NCBI GenBank assembly: GCA_024743195.1
Contig: JANSXE010000007.1
Span: 152,598 to 216,597, forward strand
Length of the DNA stretch: 64,000 bases
Reading direction: 5' to 3'
From: Alphaproteobacteria bacterium
GTDB taxonomy: Bacteria; Pseudomonadota; Alphaproteobacteria; UBA8366; Aestuariispiraceae
Below, piece by piece: positions 51,521 through 60,199 of the stretch (position 1 is the first letter of the stretch; each line of letters starts with the position of its first letter). The position numbers and the translations under genes are program-made. Under the pieces are notes generated by a model. It saw only the letters and a list, made by a program, of their open reading frames with translations. It was not told where the DNA came from and made no database searches.

Positions 51521-51560
51521 ATTGGCTCAGTTAATGATGAACCAATATAAAAATTGGTTC
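51521..51560 (+). promoter_or_regulatory. inverted ATTGGTTC operator before the GGT-TRAP operon
   Basis: GAACCAAT (51539-51546) and ATTGGTTC (51553-51560) form a perfect inverted repeat with a 6-bp AT spacer, and a near copy ATTGGCTC lies at 51521-51528. The half-site equals the boxes at 50712 and 50723. This AT-rich patch lies just before the likely ATG at 51585, arguing against the longer frame from TTG 51522. Confidence 0.8.
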
Positions 51561-51584
51561 GGTAAGCAGGGATGCGGACCCCTC

Positions 51585-53399
51585 ATGCTCCTGACGCGGC
51601 CGGAGATCGTGGGCTGGTTCGGCGCCGCCGCCAGCAGCCACTGGATCGCAAGCGCGGTCGCGTTGCGCATGCTGGAGCGCGGCGGCAACGCCTTCGACGG
51701 CGCCGTCGCGGCCGGGTTGACGCTGCAGGTTGTCTGTCCGCATCTGAACGGCCCGGCGGGCGACGCCGCGATCCTATTCTACGACGCGCAAACTGGCGAG
51801 GCGCGTGCGCTCTGCGGCCAGGGCCCGACGCCCGCGGCGGCGGAGATCGCGCGCATCCGCGCCCTCGGCCTCGACCAGCTTCCCGGAACGGGTCTGCTGC
51901 CCGCGACGGTGCCGGGCGCCTTCGACGCCTGGATGCTGCTGCTGGCGGAGAAGGGCCGGCTGCCGCTCGAAGAGGTGCTGTCGCCGGCGATCGACTATGC
52001 GGAGCGCGGCGCGCCGGTCGACGAGCGGCTGCACGCGACGCTCGCCGCCGCGGCGCCGGTGTTCGAGCGCTACTGGCCGAGTTCGGCCGCCCTCTTCCTT
52101 CAACGCGGGGCGCCGCCGCCGGTCGGCGGCGTGCTGGCCAACCCGACGCTGGCCGGCGTCTGGCGCCGGCTCCTGTCGGAGGCGCAGGCCGCCGGAGCGG
52201 ACCGTCTGGCGCAGATCGAGGCCGTGCGCGCCGCCTGGTCCGACGGCTTCGTCGCGGAGGCCGTCGACGGCTTCTGCCGCGGGACGGAGGCGATGGACGT
52301 CTCCGGCCGGGCGCACGGCGCGCTGCTGCGCGGCGACGATCTGGCCGGTTGGCGCGCGCAGATCGAGGCGCCGGTGGGGATCGACTACGCCGGCCGGCGC
52401 CTCCTGAAATGCGGGCCCTGGACGCAGGGACCGGCGCTCCTGCAGACGCTGCTGCTCCTGCCGGCGGAGGAGATGGCGGAGCTCGACCCGCTGGGCGAGG
52501 CCTTCGTGCATCGGGTGACGGAGGCGATGAAGCTCGCCTTCGCGGACCGGGAGGTCTTCTACGGCGACAATCCCGCCGCGCCGACGCCGCTCGACCGGCT
52601 GCTGGCCCCCGACTATGCGGCCGAGCGGGCGCAGATGATCGGCCCGCAGGCGGAAAACGGCTGGCGGCCCGGCGCGATTCCGGGCTTCGGCGCGGCGATC
52701 GACTATGCATCGGCGGCGGCGCGGCGGCGCGAGGGCGGCCTGCTCGCCGCCTATGGCGGGGGCGAGCCGACGGTCGCGGAATTCGCGGCGCCTGAATACG
52801 GCCGCCGCGCCGTGGGCGACACCTGCCATCTCGACGTGGTGGATTGCGAGGGCAACATGGTGTCCGCCACGCCGTCCGGCGGCTGGCTGCAATCCTCGCC
52901 GGCGATCCCGGCGCTCGGCTTTCCGCTGGGCACGCGCGCGCAGATGATGTGGCTCGACGCGGACGCGCCCTCGGGCTTCGGTCCCGGCCGTCGGCCGCGC
53001 TCGACCTTGAGCCCGACCCTGGCGCTCGACGCCGACGGGGCGGCGCGATTGGCCTGCGGCACGCCCGGCGGCGACCAGCAGGACCAGTGGCAGACGGCGA
53101 TGCTGATCCGCCATCTGGTGCACGGCATGGGGCTGCAGGAGGCGATCGAGGCGCCGGGCTTCCATTCGGAACACTGGCCCAACAGCTTCTATCCGCGCGC
53201 CGCCAGCCCCGGCCGTCTGGTGCTGGAGGGGCGCTTCGACGCGGCCGTGATCGAGGGGCTGCAGGCGCGCGGTCATGATGTGGCGGTCGGCGGCGACTGG
53301 TCGGAAGGACGGCTGACGGCGGCCGCGCGTACGCCCGAGGGGCGCCTGCACGCGGCGGCCAACCCGCGCGGAGGACTGGGCTATGCCGTCGGACGATAG
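51585..53399 (+). CDS. gamma-glutamyltransferase-family Ntn hydrolase
   Basis: A 604-aa protein. ASSHWIASAVALRMLERGGNAFDGAVAAGLTLQVV is the usual large-subunit N-terminus. The self-processing and catalytic Thr is expected in GDTCHLDVVDCEGNMVSAT, where classical GGT has TTHxSVVD; here the second residue is Cys. RPRSTLSPTLAL and CGTPGGDQQDQW are substrate-binding marks. No signal peptide is visible, so it may be cytosolic, unlike many GGTs. It is the first gene of an operon with a TRAP transporter and overlaps the permease gene by 17 bp. It may hydrolyse a gamma-glutamyl or other amide compound imported by that transporter. Confidence 0.88.
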   Translation: MLLTRPEIVGWFGAAASSHWIASAVALRMLERGGNAFDGAVAAGLTLQVVCPHLNGPAGDAAILFYDAQTGEARALCGQGPTPAAAEIARIRALGLDQLPGTGLLPATVPGAFDAWMLLLAEKGRLPLEEVLSPAIDYAERGAPVDERLHATLAAAAPVFERYWPSSAALFLQRGAPPPVGGVLANPTLAGVWRRLLSEAQAAGADRLAQIEAVRAAWSDGFVAEAVDGFCRGTEAMDVSGRAHGALLRGDDLAGWRAQIEAPVGIDYAGRRLLKCGPWTQGPALLQTLLLLPAEEMAELDPLGEAFVHRVTEAMKLAFADREVFYGDNPAAPTPLDRLLAPDYAAERAQMIGPQAENGWRPGAIPGFGAAIDYASAAARRREGGLLAAYGGGEPTVAEFAAPEYGRRAVGDTCHLDVVDCEGNMVSATPSGGWLQSSPAIPALGFPLGTRAQMMWLDADAPSGFGPGRRPRSTLSPTLALDADGAARLACGTPGGDQQDQWQTAMLIRHLVHGMGLQEAIEAPGFHSEHWPNSFYPRAASPGRLVLEGRFDAAVIEGLQARGHDVAVGGDWSEGRLTAAARTPEGRLHAAANPRGGLGYAVGR

Positions 53400-55332
53400 G
53401 CGCGACAGCCCGACCGGATCGCCGCGCGACTGGTCGCCGACGGCGACGCAGGACAGTCCGGCGGACGCGCAGGCCGCGCCGATGGGCCCGGCGCGCGCGG
53501 CGGTTCAGCGCCTGCTCGGGCTGCTCGACCAGGCGGTGGGCGGGCTGGCCACGCTCGCGCTGATCGCGCTGATCCTGATCATCTTCGCCAACGTCGTCGG
53601 GCGCTACGTGTTCAACAACTCGCTGACCTGGGCGGCGGAGGCGGCGCAGTGGCTGTTCATCGGCATGATCTTCCTCGCCGTGCCGCTGGCCCATCGCGCG
53701 CGGATGCATCTGTCGATCGGCTTCCTGGTCGACCGACTGCCGCCGCCCGCCCGCACCGGCGCGGAGTTCCTCGCCGATGTCATCGTCGCCTACGCCACCA
53801 TCATGATGCTGACCGGCGGCGCCTTCCTGATCGAGGCGCTGGGCGGGGTGAACCACGTCCTCAACATGCCGGTCTGGGTGAAGTTCGCGGCCATTCCGGC
53901 GAGCTGTGTGCTGGGGTTGGTCTATCTGGCCCTGCGCGGCGTCGACGAGGGCCGCGCGCCCTGGCGGCCGCCGCTGGCGATCCTGGCCGCCTTCGCGTTC
54001 TATTGGGCGCTCAATCCGGGGGATCTCGTCAGCCTGCGCGGCCTCGACCCGACGACTGTGATGGGCGCCGCCTTCGCGCTCGCCATGGCGCTGGGGGCGC
54101 CGGTCTCTTTCGCCATCGTCTTCTCCGCCTTCATGGCGAACGAGGCCGGCGGGATGCTGCCCCCGGCGGCCGTGGTGCAGAACATGGTGAACGGGTCGAG
54201 CAAGTTCCTGCTGCTCGCCATCCCCTTCTTCATCGCCGCCGGCGCGCTGATGAACGCGGGCGGACTGACCCGACGACTGATGGACTTCGCCTTCACGCTC
54301 GTCGGCCATTTCCGCGGCGGCTTCGCACAGGTGAACGTGGTCTCCAGCGGGCTCTACGCCGGCATTTCGGGCTCCAGCTACTCCGAAGCCGCGCTGGGGA
54401 CTAAGCTCCTGGTGCCGCAGATGGTGCGACACGGCTATGCGCCCGGCTTCTCCTGCGCGGTGACGGCGGCGTCAGCGACCTTGCCGAACGTGATCCCGCC
54501 TTCGATCGCGCTTCTGATCCTGGCGGCGGCGGCGAACCTGTCGGTCGGCAGCCTGTGGCTGGCCGGGATCGGGCCGGGGCTGCTGATGGCCGGGGCGCTG
54601 ATGGTCTGCATCTATCTGATCGCCCGGCGCCGCGGCTACGGCACAGCGACCCAGCGCGCCAGCTACGGGGAGCGCGGCCGCGCCTTCCTGCGCGCCGTCC
54701 CGGTGCTCGGCCTTGCGGTCCTGATCATCGGCGGCATCCGCTTCGGCGTCGTCACGCCGACCGAGGCCGGCGTGCTGGCCGTCGTCTACGCCTGGGTGCT
54801 GGGCATGATCGTCTATCGCGCCTATGGCGGCGGGTCGCTGTGGGAGACGCTGCGCACGGCCGCGGTGGAGGCGGCGCTGGTCGGCCTGCTGATCGGCTCG
54901 GCCGCGCCCTTCGCCTTCATCCTGGTGACCGAGCAGGCGCCGCAGACGGTGATCGCGGCGCTCGGCGGACTGTCGCAGGACCCGATCGTGGTCATGCTGT
55001 TGGTCAATCTGCTGCTGTTCCTGTTCGGCATGATCCTCGACATCGGGGCGGCGATCCTGATCCTGACGCCGCTCCTGATGCCGCTGATGGTCGCGCTCGG
55101 CGTCGACCCGATCCATTTCGGCGTGGTGATCGTGGTCAATCTGATGCTGGGCGGGCTGACCCCGCCGGTCGGCATGCTGGCCTTCATCACGGGCACGATC
55201 TCGCGCACGCCGGTGCATGAAGTGTTCCGCGCCATGACCCCGATGCTGGGGGCGCTGATCGCGGCGCTCCTGGTCGTCGCTTACGTTCCGGCCGTGTCGC
55301 TCGGGCTCGGCTGGATGCTGTCCGGAAAATAA
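53383..55332 (+). CDS. TRAP transporter fused permease (DctQ-DctM)
   Basis: A 649-aa inner-membrane protein joining the small and large TRAP subunits. Residues about 40-215 are DctQ-like with four helices (LALIALILIIFANVVGRYVFNNSLTWAAEAAQWLFIGM). The remainder is DctM-like with GAPVSFAIVFSAFMANEAGG, SSGLYAGISGSSYSEAALGTKLLVP and PPVGMLAFITGTISRTPVHEVF. A hydrophilic 40-residue leader precedes the first helix. The start overlaps the GGT-like gene. It uses a sodium gradient and the following DctP protein to import an organic acid-like substrate. Confidence 0.92.
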   Translation: MPSDDRRDSPTGSPRDWSPTATQDSPADAQAAPMGPARAAVQRLLGLLDQAVGGLATLALIALILIIFANVVGRYVFNNSLTWAAEAAQWLFIGMIFLAVPLAHRARMHLSIGFLVDRLPPPARTGAEFLADVIVAYATIMMLTGGAFLIEALGGVNHVLNMPVWVKFAAIPASCVLGLVYLALRGVDEGRAPWRPPLAILAAFAFYWALNPGDLVSLRGLDPTTVMGAAFALAMALGAPVSFAIVFSAFMANEAGGMLPPAAVVQNMVNGSSKFLLLAIPFFIAAGALMNAGGLTRRLMDFAFTLVGHFRGGFAQVNVVSSGLYAGISGSSYSEAALGTKLLVPQMVRHGYAPGFSCAVTAASATLPNVIPPSIALLILAAAANLSVGSLWLAGIGPGLLMAGALMVCIYLIARRRGYGTATQRASYGERGRAFLRAVPVLGLAVLIIGGIRFGVVTPTEAGVLAVVYAWVLGMIVYRAYGGGSLWETLRTAAVEAALVGLLIGSAAPFAFILVTEQAPQTVIAALGGLSQDPIVVMLLVNLLLFLFGMILDIGAAILILTPLLMPLMVALGVDPIHFGVVIVVNLMLGGLTPPVGMLAFITGTISRTPVHEVFRAMTPMLGALIAALLVVAYVPAVSLGLGWMLSGK

Positions 55333-55386
55333 CAGCCGCAAAGGCGAGAAACGCAAAAAGAGAGAGCAGAAAGAGGAGGCTTTGTC

Positions 55387-56409
55387 GTGAAGAAATGGTT
55401 TGAGAGGATGACCCGCCGCACCGCGCTCGCCGCGGCGCTGGCGGCCGCCGCCCTGCCGGCGGCGGGAATGGTCGCGGGCCTCGCCGCCGGCGACGCCGCC
55501 GCCCAGGGCAAGCCCTTCACCGTGTCGGTGATCTACGGGCCGGACAAGCCGCAGGCGCTGATCTGGAGCCGTTTTGCGGAGATCGTGAACGAAAAGGACC
55601 CCGACGCCTTCGATTTCAATATCGTCACCGACGGCGCGCTCGGCGGCGAGAAGGAGACGACCGAGGGCATCCGCCTGGGCTCGATCCACGGCGCGCTGTC
55701 GACGGTCGCCAACCTGACCACCTGGGTGCCGGACGGGGCGGTCTTCGACATGCCGTTCATGTTCCGCGACCAAGCCCATATCGACAAGGTGCTGACCGGG
55801 CCGATCGGCGACGAATTCAAGGCGCTCTACGCCGACGCCGGCTTCAAGGTGCTGGGCTTCATCACCTACGGCGCCCGGCACGTCATCGCCAAGGAGCCGA
55901 TCGAGACGCCGGCCGACGTCGAGGGCAAGAAGATGCGGGTGCTGCAGAGCCCGCTGCATATCGAGCTCTGGAGCTCGCTCGGCGCCAATCCGACGCCGGT
56001 GCCGATCACCGAAGCCTACAACGCGCTTGAGACCGGCGTGGTCGACTACATGGACATGACCATGTCCGGCTATCACGCGCTGAAGCTCAACGAGGTGGTC
56101 CCCTATTTCAGCAAGACCGCGCACATCTACGCACTCGGCGTGATGTATGTCGGCATGCCTTTCTGGGAGAGCCTGAACGCCGAGCAGCAGGCGCTGTTCC
56201 AGGAGGCCGCCGACGAGGCGATCCCCTATTTCAACGAGTTGGCGGCGGCCGAGCAGGAAGCCTCGCTCGCCAAGACCGTCGAGGCCGGCGTGACCGTCGT
56301 CGAGGTCGACGGCGCGGTCTGGCGGGAGGCCATGGCGCCCTTCTGGGAGAGCTATGCGCCGAATGTCGGCGGCATCGAGCGGATCGAGCGCATCGTCGCC
56401 GTGGAGTGA
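55387..56409 (+). CDS. TRAP transporter substrate-binding protein (DctP family)
   Basis: A 340-aa periplasmic protein. A signal peptide (about residues 1-39, ending AAAQG, with an RR pair before the hydrophobic core) precedes the mature domain. DGALGGEKETTEGIRLGSIHGAL, FDMPFMFRDQAHIDKVL and EAYNALETGVVDYMDMTMSGYHALKLNEVVPYF are DctP marks; the Arg of the ligand-binding pocket should lie in KKMRVLQS. The start is GTG, 54 bp after the permease. Substrate is likely a carboxylate, but the identity is open. Confidence 0.92.
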   Translation: MKKWFERMTRRTALAAALAAAALPAAGMVAGLAAGDAAAQGKPFTVSVIYGPDKPQALIWSRFAEIVNEKDPDAFDFNIVTDGALGGEKETTEGIRLGSIHGALSTVANLTTWVPDGAVFDMPFMFRDQAHIDKVLTGPIGDEFKALYADAGFKVLGFITYGARHVIAKEPIETPADVEGKKMRVLQSPLHIELWSSLGANPTPVPITEAYNALETGVVDYMDMTMSGYHALKLNEVVPYFSKTAHIYALGVMYVGMPFWESLNAEQQALFQEAADEAIPYFNELAAAEQEASLAKTVEAGVTVVEVDGAVWREAMAPFWESYAPNVGGIERIERIVAVE

Positions 56410-56526
56410 CGGGCGCTGCGGCGGGCCAAGGGGCGGACCCGGGGACGCGCGCTCCCTTGGCGTCCCCGTCCATCCCCTGGCCCGCCGGTCCCGTCCCGCA
56501 AGTCCCCCAGCACCGGAGACCTTATC

Positions 56527-56799
56527 ATGACGCCAACAGGCGGCCGGGACGCCGTTCCCCCCGACTTCACGGAGTTTCCGGAGGAGGATCGCGTGCGCGA
56601 CGGCCCGATGCGCGACGAGATCCTGACCATGGTGGTCGAGGCGCTGAACCGCCAGGGCCAGCCGGACCTGACGGCCGAGAGCGTCCGGCGCAATCCGGCG
56701 CACCGGGAGGCGGCGCTCGACATGCTGCGCGACTGCCGGCCGATGCCCGTCGTGCTCGCCCTGATCGCCGAGATCGAGGCGGAGCGCGACGGCCCCTGA
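56527..56799 (+). CDS. 90-aa protein of unknown function in the TRAP operon
   Basis: A small acidic, mostly helical protein (RDEILTMVVEALNRQGQPDLTAESVRRNPAHREAALDMLRDCRPMPVVLALIAEIEAERDGP). GGAG lies 9 bases before the ATG, and the gene sits between the binding protein and aldehyde dehydrogenase in the same direction, which supports reality. It has no membrane segment, signal or recognised domain. The unit may be a small regulator or enzyme accessory. Confidence 0.65.
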   Translation: MTPTGGRDAVPPDFTEFPEEDRVRDGPMRDEILTMVVEALNRQGQPDLTAESVRRNPAHREAALDMLRDCRPMPVVLALIAEIEAERDGP

Positions 56800-56854
56800 A
56801 CCCTTCCCCGCCCCTCGGTCCCCGCCCCCGACGCCTGTTCTTGGAGCCCCGACC

Positions 56855-58333
56855 ATGACCGACCCCGCGCCGAACGCGCCCGCCGCCTTCGTCCCGCTTC
56901 TGGAGCGTCTGCCCGGCGGCGCGCTCTATCTCGACGGCGCCTTTCAGCCGGGCGCCGGCCGCATCGCCGTCCTCGGCAAGCAGTTCGAGGACCCGCTGAT
57001 CGAGGTCGGCGCCGGCGACGCAGACGCGGTCGACGCCGCCGTCCGGGGCGCGGCCGCCGCCTTCCCCGCCTGGCGGGACGCGCCGCCGGCGCAGCGCGCG
57101 CGCACCTTGCACGCCATCGCCGATGCGCTGGAGGCGGAAAGCGACGCCTGGATCGCGCTCGAATCCCATCAAGCGGGCAAGCCGATCGCGGAGACGCGGA
57201 TCGACCTGATGGCCTCGGTCGCGACGCTGCGCTGGTATGCGGGCTTCGCGGACCGCATCGACGGCCGCGTCGTCGCCTCGGCCCCCGCCCAGCACCGCTA
57301 TGTCCGGCGCGAGCCGCTGGGCGTCTGCGCGGCGATCGTCCCCTGGAACTTTCCGCTGCTGCTGATGCTGTGGAAGGTCGCGCCGGCGCTCGCCGCCGGC
57401 AATGCGGTCGTCGTCAAGCCGGCGAGCCTGACGCCCGTGACCGCGCTGCTGTTCGCCGATCTCGCCGTCAAGGCGGGCCTGCCGCCGGGCGTCCTCCAAA
57501 TCGTCCCGGGCGGCGGCGGCGCCGTGGGCGAGGCGCTGATCCGCCATCCGCTGGTCGCCAAGGTCTCCTTCACCGGCTCCACCGCCGTCGGCCGCACGGT
57601 CGCGCGCGCCGCCGCGGAGACGCCGAAGCCGGTGACCCTGGAACTCGGCGGCAAGTCGCCGACGGTGATCCTGGACGACGCCGATCTCGACCGCGCCCTT
57701 CCCGCCTCCGCCATGGGGTGCTTCGGCCATGCGGGCCAGAAATGCGCGGCGCGCACCCGCCTGATCGTGACCGAGAGCCGCGCGGACGAAGTCGCCGAAC
57801 GCCTCGCCGTCTTCGCCGACGGCCTGCGGCTCGGCGATGTGCTGGATCCCGAAACCCAGATCGGCCCGGTCATCACCCGGGCCGACCAGCAGCGCATCCT
57901 CTCCGCCTGCCGCGACGGCGAAGCGGCGGGGGCGGAGTTGCTTGCCGGCGGCGCGGCGCCCGACGGCCCGACCGGCCCCTATATCCGCCCCACGCTCTTC
58001 GACCGGGTGCGGCCCGACCAGGCGCTGGCGCGCGCGGAGCTGTTCGGCCCGGTGCTCGCGATCCTGCGCGTCGCCGACGAAGAAGAGGCGGTCGCCGTCG
58101 CCAACGACAGCGACTACGGGCTCGCCGCGACGCTCTGGACCCGGGACGTCGGCAAGGCGCACCGCGTCGCCGCCCGGATCGAAGCCGGGACCGTCAGCGT
58201 CAACACGCCGGCCGTCGTCGGGATCGAAACGCCCTTCGGCGGCTTCAAGCAGAGCGGCTACGGCCGCGAACTCGGCGCGGAGGGGCTGGAGCCCTATCTG
58301 CGGCCGAAATCCGTTATCCTCGATCTCGGCTGA
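56855..58333 (+). CDS. NAD(P)-dependent aldehyde dehydrogenase
   Basis: A 492-aa enzyme oxidising an aldehyde to a carboxylate. The cofactor fold has AIVPWNFPLLLMLWKVAPALAAGNAVVVKPA, the general base is in LELGGKSPTVIL, the catalytic Cys in GHAGQKCAARTRLIV, and the end holds IETPFGGFKQSGYGREL. The sequence resembles betaine-aldehyde and gamma-aminobutyraldehyde dehydrogenases, although the substrate is not fixed. It follows the 90-aa gene and precedes the alcohol dehydrogenase, so the pair should process an alcohol/aldehyde intermediate of the imported compound. Confidence 0.92.
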   Translation: MTDPAPNAPAAFVPLLERLPGGALYLDGAFQPGAGRIAVLGKQFEDPLIEVGAGDADAVDAAVRGAAAAFPAWRDAPPAQRARTLHAIADALEAESDAWIALESHQAGKPIAETRIDLMASVATLRWYAGFADRIDGRVVASAPAQHRYVRREPLGVCAAIVPWNFPLLLMLWKVAPALAAGNAVVVKPASLTPVTALLFADLAVKAGLPPGVLQIVPGGGGAVGEALIRHPLVAKVSFTGSTAVGRTVARAAAETPKPVTLELGGKSPTVILDDADLDRALPASAMGCFGHAGQKCAARTRLIVTESRADEVAERLAVFADGLRLGDVLDPETQIGPVITRADQQRILSACRDGEAAGAELLAGGAAPDGPTGPYIRPTLFDRVRPDQALARAELFGPVLAILRVADEEEAVAVANDSDYGLAATLWTRDVGKAHRVAARIEAGTVSVNTPAVVGIETPFGGFKQSGYGRELGAEGLEPYLRPKSVILDLG

Positions 58334-58359
58334 CGCCCGGCAAACGCAACGGGAAGCAC

Positions 58360-59532
58360 ATGAGCATGACCGACCTCGCCCCCTTCACCTTCATGCATTC
58401 GACCCACCGCATCCTCTATGCGCCGGGCGCGCTCGACCGGCTGGCCGAGGAGGCGGAGGGCGCCGGCGCCGCCAAGGCCTTCGTGCTGATGGACGGCTTC
58501 TTCATCGGCGGGCCGCTGGAGGAGCGCGTCGCGACGCTGCTCAAGCCGCTCGCGCCCGTCTTCCACGCCGTCCCGCAGCACGAGCCGGACACCGACACCG
58601 TCGGCGCCGCCGCCGAGGCGCTGCGGGAGAGCGGCGCGGACCTGGTGGTCGCGATCGGCGGCGGCTCCGCCCTCGACACCGCCAAGGCCGCGCGCATGCT
58701 GGTCAGCAACCCGGGCCCGATCGAGGACATCGTGGGCCCGATGGGCCGGCCGATGCGCCCGCACCCCTCGCTCTTCGCCTGCGTTCCGACGACCGCGGGC
58801 ACGGGCAGCGAGGTTTCGGAATCCGCGATCGTCGCCAAGGCCGGCACCGACTACAAGATGGTGCTGCGCAATCCGAACATGGGCGCGCGGCTCGCCATCC
58901 TGGACCCAGAGCTTTCCGTCTCCGCGCCCGCGATGGTGACCGCGTCGGCCGGCTATGACGCGGTGACCCATGCGGTGGAGGCCTTCACCTCCAACTTCGC
59001 CAGCGCCATGACCGACCCGTTCGCGGAAAGCGCCATGCGCCTGCTCGCCCGCCATCTGGAGACGGCGGTGACGGAGCCGGAGAACCTGGAGGCGCGCGGC
59101 GCCTGCCTGGTCGGCGCGATGCAGGCCGGGATCGCCTTCAACAGCGCCAATCTGGGCCTGGCGCACGCCATCGCCGGCGCGCTCGGCGCGCTGCACCACA
59201 CGCCGCACGGGCTCGCCAACGCGCTGGGGCTGCCCTGGACCATGACCTTCAACGAGCCGGCGCTGGGCCCCAAGGGCCCGCTTCTGGCGGAGATCTTCGG
59301 CGGCGAAACGGCGGGCCACGGCCTGTCGCGCCTGCGGCATGCGATCGCCCTCGACCTCAGCCTCGACCGGGAGGCGGAGGGCGCCGACGCGCTCGACCGC
59401 ATCGCGGACGGCGCGGCGAAATCCGGCCAGATCAAGATGAACCCGCGCCCCGCCGACGCCGCCCAGATCCGCGTGATCCTGGAGCATATGCGCACCCCCA
59501 CCGGCGGCGCGCGCCCGCACCTCAACCTCTGA
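58360..59532 (+). CDS. iron-containing alcohol dehydrogenase
   Basis: A 390-aa enzyme of the Fe-ADH family. VVAIGGGSALDTAKAARML binds NAD, CVPTTAGTGSEVSESAIV is the family signature, and the metal-binding residues lie in DPELSVSAPAMVTASAGYDAVTHAVEAF and HAIAGALGALHHTPHGLANAL. ATG at 58360 is listed; ATG at 58366 has better spacing to GGGAAG. It would convert an alcohol to the aldehyde used by the preceding dehydrogenase, or the reverse. Followed by RidA. Confidence 0.92.
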   Translation: MSMTDLAPFTFMHSTHRILYAPGALDRLAEEAEGAGAAKAFVLMDGFFIGGPLEERVATLLKPLAPVFHAVPQHEPDTDTVGAAAEALRESGADLVVAIGGGSALDTAKAARMLVSNPGPIEDIVGPMGRPMRPHPSLFACVPTTAGTGSEVSESAIVAKAGTDYKMVLRNPNMGARLAILDPELSVSAPAMVTASAGYDAVTHAVEAFTSNFASAMTDPFAESAMRLLARHLETAVTEPENLEARGACLVGAMQAGIAFNSANLGLAHAIAGALGALHHTPHGLANALGLPWTMTFNEPALGPKGPLLAEIFGGETAGHGLSRLRHAIALDLSLDREAEGADALDRIADGAAKSGQIKMNPRPADAAQIRVILEHMRTPTGGARPHLNL

Positions 59533-59556
59533 CACCCGACAGGAAGGAGCCCGCCC

Positions 59557-59943
59557 ATGCCGCGCGCCCTCAATCCCGAGACCATCGCCCCGCCGCTCGG
59601 CCTCTACTCCCACGCCGTGGTCAGCGATGGCGGCGGCCGCACGCTGCAGGTCTCCGGCCAGGTCGGGATCGCCTCCGACGGGTCGATCCCCGCCGACGCG
59701 GGCGAGCAGTCGGAGCTCGTCTGGCGCAACCTGCAAGCGATCCTCGCCGCCGCCGACATGACGATGGCGGACGTGGTGAAGGTGACCGCCTACCTCACCG
59801 ACCCGGCCGACCTCGCCGCCTACGGCGCGGTGCGCAGCCGCCATCTGGGCGACTGCCGCCCCGCCTCCACCCTCGTCTTCGTCTCCGCGCTGGTGAAGCC
59901 GGAGCTGAAGGTCGAGGTCGATCTGGTGGCGGTGACGGAATAG
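59557..59943 (+). CDS. RidA-family protein
   Basis: A 128-aa protein of the RidA/YER057c/UK114 family. PLGLYSHAVVSDGGGRTLQVSGQVGI, VVKVTAYLTDPADLAAYGAVRSRHL and RPASTLVFVSALVKPELKVEVDLVA follow the family, with the conserved Arg in RPASTLV that positions the imine. RidA deaminates reactive enamine/imine intermediates, so an amine-containing intermediate in the operon is suggested. It is the last gene of the operon. Confidence 0.92.
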   Translation: MPRALNPETIAPPLGLYSHAVVSDGGGRTLQVSGQVGIASDGSIPADAGEQSELVWRNLQAILAAADMTMADVVKVTAYLTDPADLAAYGAVRSRHLGDCRPASTLVFVSALVKPELKVEVDLVAVTE

Positions 59944-59977
59944 CGCGCCGCGCGCAATCCAACCACGCGCCTTCCCG

Positions 59978-59997
59978 GCTCTGACGAAAGTCAGAGC
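59978..59997. repeat. hairpin repeat copy 1, GCTCTGAC-GAAA-GTCAGAGC
   Basis: A perfect 8-bp stem with a GAAA loop lies 35 bp after the RidA stop and is followed by two direct CGCGCCTGAGAGTC repeats (59998-60030). The same hairpin appears twice more in the window at 61163 and 62789 (inverted). Here it could also serve as a terminator, although no T run follows. Confidence 0.9.
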
Positions 59998-60199
59998 CCG
60001 CGCCTGAGAGTCCGCGCCTGAGAGTCCGCGCCCGGCGTGACCGCAACCCTGTCCCCGGGTTTCGGCCCGACGTGGGCGTCTGGCGCCATGGGCGGACTTG
60101 GTCTAGAGCTATCCGCCATACCGGGCGCCGGGCCAGTCGGCGGCGCCGATTGTCGGATTGATCCCGACGCAGGCCGGTAACCTGGGAGCGCCCTGAGCG

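Noticed and set aside
60000..60199. Possible cobalamin riboswitch before the BtuF-like gene
   Set aside because: The conserved B12-box core could not be found in the leader by eye.
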